Source: Acidobacteriota bacterium
GTDB lineage: Bacteria; Acidobacteriota; Terriglobia; Acidiferrales; UBA7541
Direction of reading: 5' to 3'
Assembly: GCA_003223215.1 (NCBI GenBank)
Contig: QHYH01000086.1
Coordinates: 21,224-85,223, forward strand
DNA: 64,000 nucleotides
Positions 34,361-42,077 of this stretch are shown here, in pieces. The notes under the pieces are model-generated. The model ran no database searches, was not told the origin of the DNA, and saw nothing but the letters and a program-made list of their open reading frames with translations. Within the stretch, counting starts at the first letter, position 1, and each line of letters opens with the position of its first letter. The position numbers and the translations under genes are program-made.

Positions 34361-34651
34361 CTAGGCCACTCGAGCGAGAGTCAGGACGATCTGCCAGCAG
34401 GACGCGGAACCTTTGAGGAGGCTCTCCAGGACCCTCAAGTGGCCTAGTAGATAAGGCTCGGATATCTGCCATGCTCCCAGGCAGATCGATGGCAGTGTCT
34501 CTATCCCCACACGTAGAGAAATGCACAAGAACTCGCTCCATGGACGCGCCAAATGGTCCAGGTGGCCCACCGACCCGGTCAGCACCAACAGCGTGAGGGC
34601 GGCGCTCGCCACGGAACTAATCTTTCTCGACCTTGTCCTGTGTGTTGTCAT
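34361..34651 (-). CDS. Small hydrophobic protein of unknown function
   Basis: A 96-residue frame from ATG 34651 preceded by a strong AGGAGG. It reads MTTHRTRSRKISSVASAALT and then a hydrophobic stretch LLVLTGSVGHLDH. Two further hydrophobic stretches near residues 45-65 and 75-95 suggest a small membrane protein. I do not recognise the family. The ribosome binding site and basic N-terminus make it likely to be translated. Confidence 0.45.
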   Translation of the reverse strand: MTTHRTRSRKISSVASAALTLLVLTGSVGHLDHLARPWSEFLCISLRVGIETLPSICLGAWQISEPYLLGHLRVLESLLKGSASCWQIVLTLARVA

Positions 34652-34870
34652 GACCGCCTCCTGAATCGTTTTTCTCAATTCTGTATATATGTCGAACCAG
34701 AGGGCGCAAAATCGACACGCCCAGAACACATTCCCGGAATCCTCTGGCCCGCCGTTCGGTCGCCGTTCGGTGTTTCTTCTTGACAATCATGGCGCAGGCG
34801 TACATCTTGGTTGGCTTTGTTCCTTCTCGCATTTAAGACCGTGAGAGGGGCGGACAAAACGAACCCCAAA

Positions 34871-35830
34871 ATGAAAAAGGTCAGGCTCTGTTTCCACGAT
34901 CGCTGCTTTGATGGCACGGCGTCCGCTGCTCTTTTTTATCGCTTTTACCGAGAGAAATTTGACATGGGCGCTGAGTTCGAGTTCACGGGCATGACCCACC
35001 GGGCAGCCCAACCGTGGGAGGGGGGCATCTTCGACGGCGATGAGAATGTCATCGTCGATTTCAAGTATTCCAGTTCGCCGAAGGTGACATGGTGGTTCGA
35101 TCATCATCAGAGCGCGTTCCTGACTCCCGCCGACGCTGAGCAATTCCGCTGGCAAACGCGGGAGCACATGTTCTACCAGCCGGATTACAAGTCGTGCACC
35201 AAGCTGATAGCCACGGTGGCGAAAGAAAAGTTTGGATTCGACACAGCTCCGCTCGCAGAATTGATTCATTGGGGGGACATCATTGACGGGGCGCAGTATC
35301 CCACTCCACAAGCGGCTGTGGAATTGACCGACCCAGCAACCCAACTGGCCTTGGTGATTGAGGCGGCACCGGAGAATGGACTGCCGGCTAAGATTATTCC
35401 GGACCTAGCCTATCGCCCGCTGAAGGATATGGTTGCCCAGCCCCTGGTTGCGAAACACCTGGGCCCTTTACTCGAACGGCATCGGCGGTCGATCGAAATT
35501 CTACGCCAGCGCATCGAAGCCCACGACGGGGTAATTTTCTTTGACGTCAGCGATTTGGATTTGGAGGGCTACAACAAATTTATTCCCTATTTGCTGCATC
35601 CCGAATGTGTTTATTCGGTGAGCGTGAGCGCATCAGCGGTGCGCGCGAAAGTTTCCCTTGGCACGAATCCGTGGAACCAGGCGACGGCGAATCAAAACCT
35701 CGCTTCGCTCGCAGAGAAGTACGGCGGTGGGGGCCACGCTCGAGTTTCAGCCATTTCATTCGACCCGGGAAGTTTGACCCAGGCACGCGAAGTCGCGCGC
35801 GATCTTGCGGCCATCTTGCGCCGGAAATAG
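34871..35830 (+). CDS. DHH/DHHA1-family phosphoesterase
   Basis: 319 residues. The N-terminal domain has HDRCFDGTASAALFY in place of the first DHH-family motif, VDFKYSS and then WWFDHHQSAF, the DHH motif that holds metal ions. The C-terminal DHHA1 domain ends GGGGHARVSAISF. The family includes RecJ-like nucleases, oligoribonucleases and cyclic-dinucleotide phosphodiesterases. The unusual first motif suggests a divergent subgroup, so the substrate is open. ATG 34871 is chosen because the domain begins there (MKKVRLCFHDRC). Confidence 0.82.
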   Translation: MKKVRLCFHDRCFDGTASAALFYRFYREKFDMGAEFEFTGMTHRAAQPWEGGIFDGDENVIVDFKYSSSPKVTWWFDHHQSAFLTPADAEQFRWQTREHMFYQPDYKSCTKLIATVAKEKFGFDTAPLAELIHWGDIIDGAQYPTPQAAVELTDPATQLALVIEAAPENGLPAKIIPDLAYRPLKDMVAQPLVAKHLGPLLERHRRSIEILRQRIEAHDGVIFFDVSDLDLEGYNKFIPYLLHPECVYSVSVSASAVRAKVSLGTNPWNQATANQNLASLAEKYGGGGHARVSAISFDPGSLTQAREVARDLAAILRRK

Positions 35831-35910
35831 CCCCGAATCTTGCGATTTGCGTTTCCTGGACGCATCGACAAATTCTCCGCTCCCATGTAAACTTTTAGCA
35901 ATCTCCTCTT

Positions 35911-35950
35911 GGGCCGGTAGCTCAATTGGCAGAGTAGCTGACTCTTAACC
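35911..35950 (+). pseudogene. Truncated tRNA-Lys (5' part)
   Basis: The first 24 bases match the 5' end of the intact tRNA-Lys at 36083 exactly (acceptor strand GGGCCGG and D-arm). The anticodon-loop sequence CTCTTAA is still visible but its stem no longer pairs, and no T-arm follows. It is a degenerate extra copy 172 bp upstream of the intact gene. Confidence 0.6.
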
Positions 35951-36082
35951 GCTCGGACCTACAGCGTACGGTTGATTTTTCAGGGGGTTAGCTTAGGTTC
36001 AGTTAGGCTCACGGTGGCGGGGTTTTTGGTGGCTTTAGTGCAAAATTGGTGCAAAAAATCTGGCTTTGCACCTGTGACTTGT

Positions 36083-36158
36083 GGGCCGGTAGCTCAATTG
36101 GCAGAGCAATGGACTCTTAATCCATAGGTTGAAGGTTCGATTCCTTCCCGGCTCACCA
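36083..36158 (+). tRNA. tRNA-Lys (anticodon CTT)
   Basis: Complete cloverleaf. Acceptor strand GGGCCGG pairs with CCGGCTC (one G-U pair). The D-arm is AGCTC...GAGC. The anticodon stem is ATGGA/TCCAT with loop CTCTTAA (anticodon CTT), and the T-arm is GAAGG/CCTTC with loop TTCGATT. The CCA end is encoded (36156-36158). A 40-bp copy of its 3' end lies at 39428-39467. Confidence 0.95.
36119..36158 (+). repeat. 40-bp direct repeat, copy 1 (3' end of tRNA-Lys; attachment-site-like)
   Basis: Covers the tRNA-Lys from the end of the anticodon loop through CCA. It is identical over 40 bp to copy 2 at 39428-39467, and flanking bases differ. The 3' end of a tRNA gene is the usual integrase target. Confidence 0.8.
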
Positions 36159-36177
36159 CTTCTCCCGTTATTCTTCG

Positions 36178-36369
36178 ATGCCCAACGACCAACTGCGGAG
36201 CCGAACCGATGGGTGCAAGATGGCTGACGCCGAATGCGAGCGGCTAACAGTATTGGCCGAAACCGACGATCTGACGCTCAGCGAATGGTGCCGCCAGGTG
36301 CTTTTAGCGAGAGCCGATGGCGAGAGGCCTCGAACCATCGAGGAGACCGTGCTAGCCGGGCTAGCCTAA
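36178..36369 (+). CDS. Short protein like ribbon-helix-helix mobilisation/regulatory proteins, probably truncated
   Basis: 63 residues: a basic start (MPNDQLRSRTDGCKM), then ECERLTVLAETDDLTLSEWC and RQVLLARADGE. The pattern resembles short plasmid- or element-borne proteins with an RHH-like DNA-binding region (LxxLAExxDLTLSEWCRxVLL). Homologues usually continue for 40-60 residues after ETVLAGL, so a stop or frameshift at 36369 has probably shortened it. It lies 20 bp inside the tRNA-Lys repeat. Confidence 0.45.
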   Translation: MPNDQLRSRTDGCKMADAECERLTVLAETDDLTLSEWCRQVLLARADGERPRTIEETVLAGLA

Positions 36370-36455
36370 GTGTTGGTTCTGAGGACCATTCCGCCGAAAA
36401 GTCACGGCGCAGCGAGAATCGCTGTAATACAATGAAAACACAACCGTTGTGGAGC

Positions 36456-36506
36456 TCCCCGGGTAGCTCAACAATAGAGCATTCGTCTGTTTAACAGACC
36501 GGCAAG
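36456..36506 (+). pseudogene. Degenerate tRNA-Asn-like 5' fragment
   Basis: Reads TCCCCGGGTAGCTCAACA then ATAGAGCATTCGTCTG, close to the 5' half of bacterial tRNA-Asn (GTT). The anticodon region CTGTTTAACAG has an extra T, and no T-arm or matching 3' acceptor strand follows. A fragment, not a functional tRNA. Confidence 0.5.
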
Positions 36507-36588
36507 ACGCAGAAGAACGGCGCAAGACTTAGGTGGCGTGGGCGGCCAAGGGTTTCAAATGCGCCAAAGCCATCCACTGAGGCAATTA

Positions 36589-37782
36589 ATGCAAGGGGAT
36601 CATTCTAAATTAGAACTGGAGCGGAAAAGACTTCTGAGAAATGCGTCTCGAATTGTCGTTAAAGTAGGCACAAGTACGGTGACCGCGCCAGACGGAACTT
36701 TGCGCCGCGACTACGTCGAGCCGCTTGTGTCATCCATTGCGCGACTGCACGCCGCCGGGAAGCAAGTCGTGCTGGTATCGTCAGGAGCCATTGGCTTGGG
36801 AAGGGGTTGGGTCGGCCTACATCGCTCGAGGCTCGACGATTTGGTGACCAAACAAGCGTGCGCCGCTGTCGGTCAAGGTTTGCTGATGAATGCGTACAAA
36901 GAAATGTTCTCCGCATGGCACATCAAGATTGCCCAGGTTCTTTTGACGAGCGAAGACTTCAGCAATTGGCGGCGTTACAGGAATCTCCGTCGGACCATGG
37001 AGAAGCTGCTCACCTTAAAGGTGCTTCCCGTTGTCAATGAAAACGACACTGTCTCCACTGCTGAGATCGAATCCCTTGGCGAGGGAGGCCGGAAGGCGGC
37101 CTTCAGCGACAATGACCGGCTGGCGGCGCTGGTCATGAGCGGCCTGGACATGGATGCGCTGATCCTTTTGACAAACGTTGACGGGCTCCTTCGAATGCAG
37201 CCGACGAATCTTGGCCGTTCTGAGGATAGCGACGCAATTCCATTGATTGCGAAGATTACGCCAGAACTCAAAGCGCTCGCTGCGGGTCCTGCAGCTGGCG
37301 GACGCGGAGGGATGCTGACGAAGCTTGAGGCGGGAGAGATCGCGATGAATTGCGGACGAATCGCGGTCATTGCGAACGGGGCGAGGCCGGACATTCTAGA
37401 CCGGATTCTCGCTGGCGAACGCATCGGCACGGCTTTCCTCCAAGCCAGACGTATTCGGGGCAAACGGCGCTGGATTGCTTATGCGGCAGACGTGCGAGGG
37501 CGCGTAATTGTTGATGCGGGTGCGCGCCGGGCGATCACGCAAGGCAAGGCCAGCTTGCTTACCTCCGGGGTCGAACGGGTCGACGGACACTTTTCCCCGA
37601 TGGATGTCGTGAGCATTGTTGACAAAGATGGTCAGGAAATTGCGCGCGGAATTGCGACCTGCACGAGCAAAGAAGCTGACGAGATAGTGAATAAGAGGAG
37701 CTCTCGCGCGGAGAAGCAAAACGCAGCCTCTGCTCATATACTAGTCAGGCGCGACAATATTGTCCTTTTGGGGCACCGGTGA
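36589..37782 (+). CDS. proB: Glutamate 5-kinase
   Basis: First enzyme of proline synthesis: ATP plus glutamate gives gamma-glutamyl phosphate. The amino-acid-kinase domain (about residues 15-275) shows RIVVKVGTSTVTA, VVLVSSGAIGLG, KQACAAVGQGLLM, VNENDTVSTAEIE and FSDNDRLAALV. A PUA domain follows (about 290-375, GRVIVDAGARRAI). The start at 36589 has GAGG upstream; in-frame starts at 36538 and 36559 are possible. The stop overlaps the proA start, so the two are coupled. Both lie between the 40-bp tRNA-Lys repeats. Confidence 0.93.
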   Translation: MQGDHSKLELERKRLLRNASRIVVKVGTSTVTAPDGTLRRDYVEPLVSSIARLHAAGKQVVLVSSGAIGLGRGWVGLHRSRLDDLVTKQACAAVGQGLLMNAYKEMFSAWHIKIAQVLLTSEDFSNWRRYRNLRRTMEKLLTLKVLPVVNENDTVSTAEIESLGEGGRKAAFSDNDRLAALVMSGLDMDALILLTNVDGLLRMQPTNLGRSEDSDAIPLIAKITPELKALAAGPAAGGRGGMLTKLEAGEIAMNCGRIAVIANGARPDILDRILAGERIGTAFLQARRIRGKRRWIAYAADVRGRVIVDAGARRAITQGKASLLTSGVERVDGHFSPMDVVSIVDKDGQEIARGIATCTSKEADEIVNKRSSRAEKQNAASAHILVRRDNIVLLGHR

Positions 37783-39113
37783 GTTCCCATTCCACAGAAA
37801 CTATTCAGACACCCGTCCTCGAACTTGCGAAGAGAGCGAGGGTCAGTTCGTGCAGGCTCGCCAAGCTTTCGAATGATGACCGGAACCAGTTGCTCATGGC
37901 AACTGCGGAAGCGATTGAAGACGGGGCGCAAGGCATCCTCGATTCGAACGAGCGAGACTGTCGCGCAATGCAGCCTGCAGTTGCTGCGGGAAAAATGTCA
38001 CCAGCGATGTTAGCCCGCTTGCACGTGAATGCCCGGGGAATTAAAGAGATGGCCGCACGGGTGCGGGACGTAGCGCGTCTGCCTGACCCGCTGGGACAGC
38101 GGCTAGCTGCAACCGAACTCGACGACAATCTGGTCCTTTACAAGGAGACTTGCCCACTCGGCGTTGTCGGCATCGTTTTTGAATCGAGGCCCGACGTGGT
38201 TCCACAGGTGGCAGCGCTGGCACTGAAATCCGGAAACGCATTGATCCTTAAGGGGGGAGCGGAGGCTGCGCAAACCAATGAAACCCTCGTGGCACTTTGG
38301 CGGCGCCGACTCGAAGGCTATTCATCCGTGCAGGCAGATGCCGTGCACCTTCTGCACACGCGCACGGACGTAATGGAGCTGTTGACGCTGGATCGCGAGG
38401 TCGACCTCATCATTCCACGGGGTTCTCGCAAGTTTGTTGAGTTTGTAGCGCGAAACAGCTGCGTGCCAGTTCTGGGACATGGTGAGGGAATCTGCCACGT
38501 GTACATAGACCGTGCGGCGGACCTGAAAAAAGCCATTAACATCACGGTCGATTCAAAGGTTCAATACCCAGCCGCCTGCAATGCGGCGGAGACTTTGCTG
38601 GTACATCAAGACATCGCGCAGCAATTTCTCCCTCTTGTGGTTTCCGAATTGGCATTGGCTGGCGTGGAACTCCGCGGCTGTCCGCGAACCATAGCCCTGT
38701 TGAAGGAGCCGGAGGTGGTGCGGGCAACGGAGGCCGACTGGGCGGCAGAATACTCGGATCTCATCCTGTCCATCAGAATTGTTTCGGATATCGATGAAGC
38801 CTTCGCGCACATTCGTCAATATGGCTCGGGCCACACGGAGACCATCGTCACGGAAGACGGGGAAGTCGCCCGTAGCTTTATGGACGAAGTCGATGCCGCG
38901 GGAGTCTTTCACAATGCCTCGACGCGTTTTGCGGACGGCTTCCGGTATGGACTTGGCGCAGAGCTAGGTATCAGCACAAGTAAGCTTCATGCCCGCGGTC
39001 CAGTGGGCCTTGAAGGATTGACGACCTATAAATACAAGCTTCTCGGCGATGGCCACATTGTTGCCGAGTACTCGAGCGGCGCACGCCAGTTCAAACACCG
39101 AAGAATTGAGTGA
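37779..39113 (+). CDS. proA: Gamma-glutamyl phosphate reductase (glutamate-5-semialdehyde dehydrogenase)
   Basis: Second enzyme of proline synthesis: NADPH-dependent reduction of gamma-glutamyl phosphate. It is of the aldehyde-dehydrogenase fold, 444 residues. Signature blocks are CPLGVVGIVFESRPDVVPQV, LKSGNALILKGGAEA, KVQYPAACNAAETLL with the catalytic Cys, and the late block RFADGFRYGLGAELGIST. The GTG start overlaps the proB stop (GTGA). No defect is visible. Confidence 0.94.
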   Translation: MSSHSTETIQTPVLELAKRARVSSCRLAKLSNDDRNQLLMATAEAIEDGAQGILDSNERDCRAMQPAVAAGKMSPAMLARLHVNARGIKEMAARVRDVARLPDPLGQRLAATELDDNLVLYKETCPLGVVGIVFESRPDVVPQVAALALKSGNALILKGGAEAAQTNETLVALWRRRLEGYSSVQADAVHLLHTRTDVMELLTLDREVDLIIPRGSRKFVEFVARNSCVPVLGHGEGICHVYIDRAADLKKAINITVDSKVQYPAACNAAETLLVHQDIAQQFLPLVVSELALAGVELRGCPRTIALLKEPEVVRATEADWAAEYSDLILSIRIVSDIDEAFAHIRQYGSGHTETIVTEDGEVARSFMDEVDAAGVFHNASTRFADGFRYGLGAELGISTSKLHARGPVGLEGLTTYKYKLLGDGHIVAEYSSGARQFKHRRIE

Positions 39114-39427
39114 AAAAGTTGAAAGACGACGCATCCGATGTCTACGATCGAAGTTGAGGTATTTCGATTTCCGTGTAACTGCCCGGTCTCGCCGCGTTGA
39201 CGGCAGCGACGACACGCTCCACATGCAGGCGCCCAGTCCTGCAAAGCATGAGAGTGGACGTGGTGTGCCACTCCCACACGGCACAGACGGTCTGAATCGC
39301 TGTAGAGCCGGGACTGCGCAACACCTCGCGTCACAACCGCGCCAAAAAGTGCCTAAAACCGCTCGACTCGGAACGGGGAAACCGCTGGAACTATAGATGG
39401 TTAAAGGGTTTCGAGTTTTTCCTAGCC
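39114..39427. other. Region between proA and the second tRNA-Lys repeat
   Basis: No gene is supported on either strand. Short frames here have no recognisable family features. No integrase remnant could be recognised with confidence. Confidence 0.35.
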
Positions 39428-39467
39428 AATCCATAGGTTGAAGGTTCGATTCCTTCCCGGCTCACCA
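39428..39467 (+). repeat. 40-bp direct repeat, copy 2 (detached 3' end of tRNA-Lys)
   Basis: Identical to 36119-36158, including the T-arm, acceptor 3' strand and CCA. No tRNA 5' half precedes it, so it is a detached 3' end like the far attachment site of an integrated element. Confidence 0.8.
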
Positions 39468-39790
39468 TCCCACTGAAACCAAACAGGATAGCTTGCGCCG
39501 TATTTCGATCCACGTCGCGGCCACCGTTCTGTTCTTCCTCATTCTTCCCCTTCCTCCTCCTTCTGTTCGTTCTCCGCAATCCGCGTAAGCAGACACGAAG
39601 CATTTGAACGTAATTCATTGAAACTAACTGGCTTGCGCTGGGTTTTCACTGGAAGTCAAAGCTTAAGTCTGACCTAGATGCCGATCGTTGTAGAAGTCGT
39701 TTCACTAGTCGTGTCATTAATGATTTCAGTAATCGTCGCAAGTTTGGCTCTAAATAGCTTATAATAAACCAGAAAGTAGCGACAATACTG
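39468..39790. other. Intergenic region upstream of the HipA-like gene
   Basis: Contains a pyrimidine-rich tract (about 39525-39570) and TATAAT at 39760-39765, a plausible -10 element about 25 bp before the HipA-like start. Base composition is clearly more AT-rich than the flanking genes. No gene seen. Confidence 0.4.
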
Positions 39791-41071
39791 ATGTATAATC
39801 GTTTTGTGACTAGCGACATTATTGCCGAACTTGGCCGTGGCGTATTGTCCGCCCACGACCTCCGTGAGCGACTGGGGGTGTCGCCATCGACACTGATGCG
39901 CCTGGTAAGAGAAGCTGGACCGAAGATCCTGCGGATTGGTCGAGGCCGAGCGACGCAATACGGCTTGCGTCAGACATGGCCAAATCTGGAAGGTCCACGG
40001 TTTCCGCTATTCCGAATAAGCGAATCTGGCGCAGCAGTCTCTGCGGGAGAACTCATTACACTTACCGCTCATCAGACGGCCTGGATGCCGGTGGGCACAG
40101 TCGTGGGTGGGCTTCCTGCCGAATTGGCTGACGCCCGTCCTTCAGGTTTCTTGGGCCGACACTTCGCAGCCGTCCATGCCGATCTCAGGCTCCCGCCCCG
40201 ATTATCGGACTGGTCTGATCATCATATTCTGCTCGCGATGTCTCGACGGGGAGAAGACTTACCGGGCAATTTGATTGTCGGCGAAGAATCATTCGCTCGA
40301 TGGCAGGGGATTGAGTTCGTTTCCCGAAGGCGCGACGATTACCCGGCTCTTGCACAGGCAACCATCGCAGGTCATCCGCCGGGTTCTTCGGCAGGGGGAG
40401 AACGACCGAAATTCGGCGCGCTAGTTGGCAACCAGCATATGCTCGTCAAATTTGCTGGCCGCGCAGGAGTCGGGGACATGGCCGCTAGGCATTGGTGCGA
40501 TCTGCTGATCCTAGAAGGAATTGCGTTGCAAGTTGTAGCGTCCCATGGCATCCCGACCGCGAATACAAACGTCATCGAAACGCCTGACTATTGGTTTCTG
40601 GAGAGCGAGCGATTTGATCGCCTAGGGGTGCGCGGGAGGACTGCAGTCATAAGTCTTGCGGCTGTTCACGACAATCTCGCGGACTCGTGGGCACGCGCGG
40701 CGGTGGCACTCAAAGAGGCAGGGCGTTTGAGTGTTGAGGATGCCCGGCGGCTTTGCTGGCTTGATGCGTTTGGAGCACTCATCGCAAACACGGATCGACA
40801 TCAGCACAACATACTGTTCTTTGCAGAAGGGTCTCGTCTGCGTCTAGCTCCGGCATTCGACCAGGTATCAATGCTGTATGCGCCCACGGGCGATGGGCAA
40901 GTACCACCGCGCGAGTTTATGCTGCCGCACGCCACTGCGAATACGTTGGATGTTTGGGAGTACGCTCGCGACGCAGCGCGGCAATTTTGGACACAAGGGA
41001 GCGAGGACATGCGGTTGTCGGACGATGCTCGGCTAGTTTGTGCAAGCAACATGAAGCTCTTTGCGATATAG
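39791..41071 (+). CDS. HipA-like kinase with N-terminal HTH (YjjJ type toxin)
   Basis: 426 residues. The N-terminus is a winged-helix-like segment (LSAHDLRERLGVSPSTLMRL, residues about 15-40). The C-terminal half is HipA-like with MLVKFAGRAG (ATP-binding Lys), LIANTDRHQHNILFF (catalytic Asp and Asn) and LRLAPAFDQVSMLY (metal-binding Asp). This architecture, with HTH and kinase in one chain and no separate HipB, matches Escherichia coli YjjJ, a HipA-related toxin. No antitoxin gene lies beside it. The target is unknown. Its place just beyond the tRNA-Lys repeat suggests horizontal acquisition. Confidence 0.83.
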   Translation: MYNRFVTSDIIAELGRGVLSAHDLRERLGVSPSTLMRLVREAGPKILRIGRGRATQYGLRQTWPNLEGPRFPLFRISESGAAVSAGELITLTAHQTAWMPVGTVVGGLPAELADARPSGFLGRHFAAVHADLRLPPRLSDWSDHHILLAMSRRGEDLPGNLIVGEESFARWQGIEFVSRRRDDYPALAQATIAGHPPGSSAGGERPKFGALVGNQHMLVKFAGRAGVGDMAARHWCDLLILEGIALQVVASHGIPTANTNVIETPDYWFLESERFDRLGVRGRTAVISLAAVHDNLADSWARAAVALKEAGRLSVEDARRLCWLDAFGALIANTDRHQHNILFFAEGSRLRLAPAFDQVSMLYAPTGDGQVPPREFMLPHATANTLDVWEYARDAARQFWTQGSEDMRLSDDARLVCASNMKLFAI

Positions 41072-41603
41072 GCTGATGGATTTGGTGAATTGGACGATAC
41101 CCGTGTACCTCCAGCTCAGGAAGCGTTCGGCACCTCGTCTTTGGCCTTAAGTTGGTCGATATTCCGTGTCGCCAGTCCCACATCGCCTTTTGCCTGCCAC
41201 GCATCGTCCATTGAGACCTGGTAAAAAGTCGTTGAATCGTCAGGCTTTATTCGGTGGCTCCTGTCGTGCTAACAATCCTTGCGGAAGGGACGCCAAAGGA
41301 GAGTCGCGTGCGGCAAGGAACGAAATTGTCCGCCCCCGCGCGCCATCTTATTAGCAGTATTCTAGTTCTGTTGGTAGCGCCGTTCCCCGGTGCCCACGGT
41401 AACGGCGAACTCGGATGCGGGTGCCATCTATCTCGTGGCGGCAACTCCTCCGCCTCCCGGCCCCAATTCATACCTGGCTGCGCTATACAGTATCGGTGCC
41501 CAACGGAAACTCCTTCTCATCCGCGATAGTCATTCCTCGTGCGGTTCGGAGAATCGGTGGTGCACCGTGAAGTAGCAATACGGCGCGTAGTGGTAATTTT
41601 AGT
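41072..41603. other. Degraded region with no intact gene
   Basis: Several short frames are open. One (41390-41575) reads AGAIYLVAATPPPPGPNSYL, which looks like a fragment of a secreted beta-propeller or lipoprotein. Nothing is complete. The region probably belongs to decayed genes before the TonB-receptor fragment. Confidence 0.35.
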
Positions 41604-41906
41604 GTGCCTCCCGTGACCGGGACATCGTTCACCAGGGCGGGCAATCTCGCGCGTAACGCAGTGTACGGCCCTGGCCTTCACACTTGGGACACAGGAATGA
41701 TGAAGAACTTTAAGCTAACGGAACGTTTCACGGCGCAGTTCAGCGTCGATGCGTTCCATCTATTCAATTCGCCGCAGTGGCAGAACGGCAGCTTTAATAC
41801 CGCAATAAACCTGGGAAGCGGAACTGCCACGCTGTCACCGCAGGGTGCGCAGGTCCGTCAGTTTTCGGAGCGACAGTTGCAATTCGCGTTCCGGCTGACG
41901 TTCTGA
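41595..41906 (+). pseudogene. C-terminal fragment of an Oar-like TonB-dependent receptor
   Basis: About 100 residues with the typical end of acidobacterial CarboxypepD_reg/TonB-receptor proteins: NAVYGPGLHTWDTGMMKNFK, RFTAQFSVDAFHLFNSPQW and the outer-membrane C-terminal signature ERQLQFAFRLTF ending in Phe. Full-length members have about 1000-1200 residues, so more than 90 percent is missing. The upstream sequence shows no matching barrel region. Confidence 0.65.
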
Positions 41907-42077
41907 TCAAGAAGGTAAGCGCACTACCAATTCTTCCTGCTGTACTCGCGAAATAACCAGCGGTGAGAAAGCACCGGAGTTCATTTTTCCGTCGTGCGCG
42001 TTTCACCCAAATGGAGAACTTTTGAGAACAGGACCGAGCCCGAATGGCGTCAAGCTGCCCCTGAGCGTGTCAGGAGG

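Noticed and set aside
36456-36506. A suppressor tRNA with anticodon TTA
   Set aside because: One folding of the loop gives anticodon TTA, but there is no T-arm or matching acceptor strand. It is better explained as a damaged tRNA-Asn 5' half.
39391-39618. Reverse-strand frame reading SREGIEPSTYGLA
   Set aside because: This is the well-known false protein made by translating the reverse strand of a tRNA 3' end; it covers the tRNA-Lys repeat at 39428-39467.
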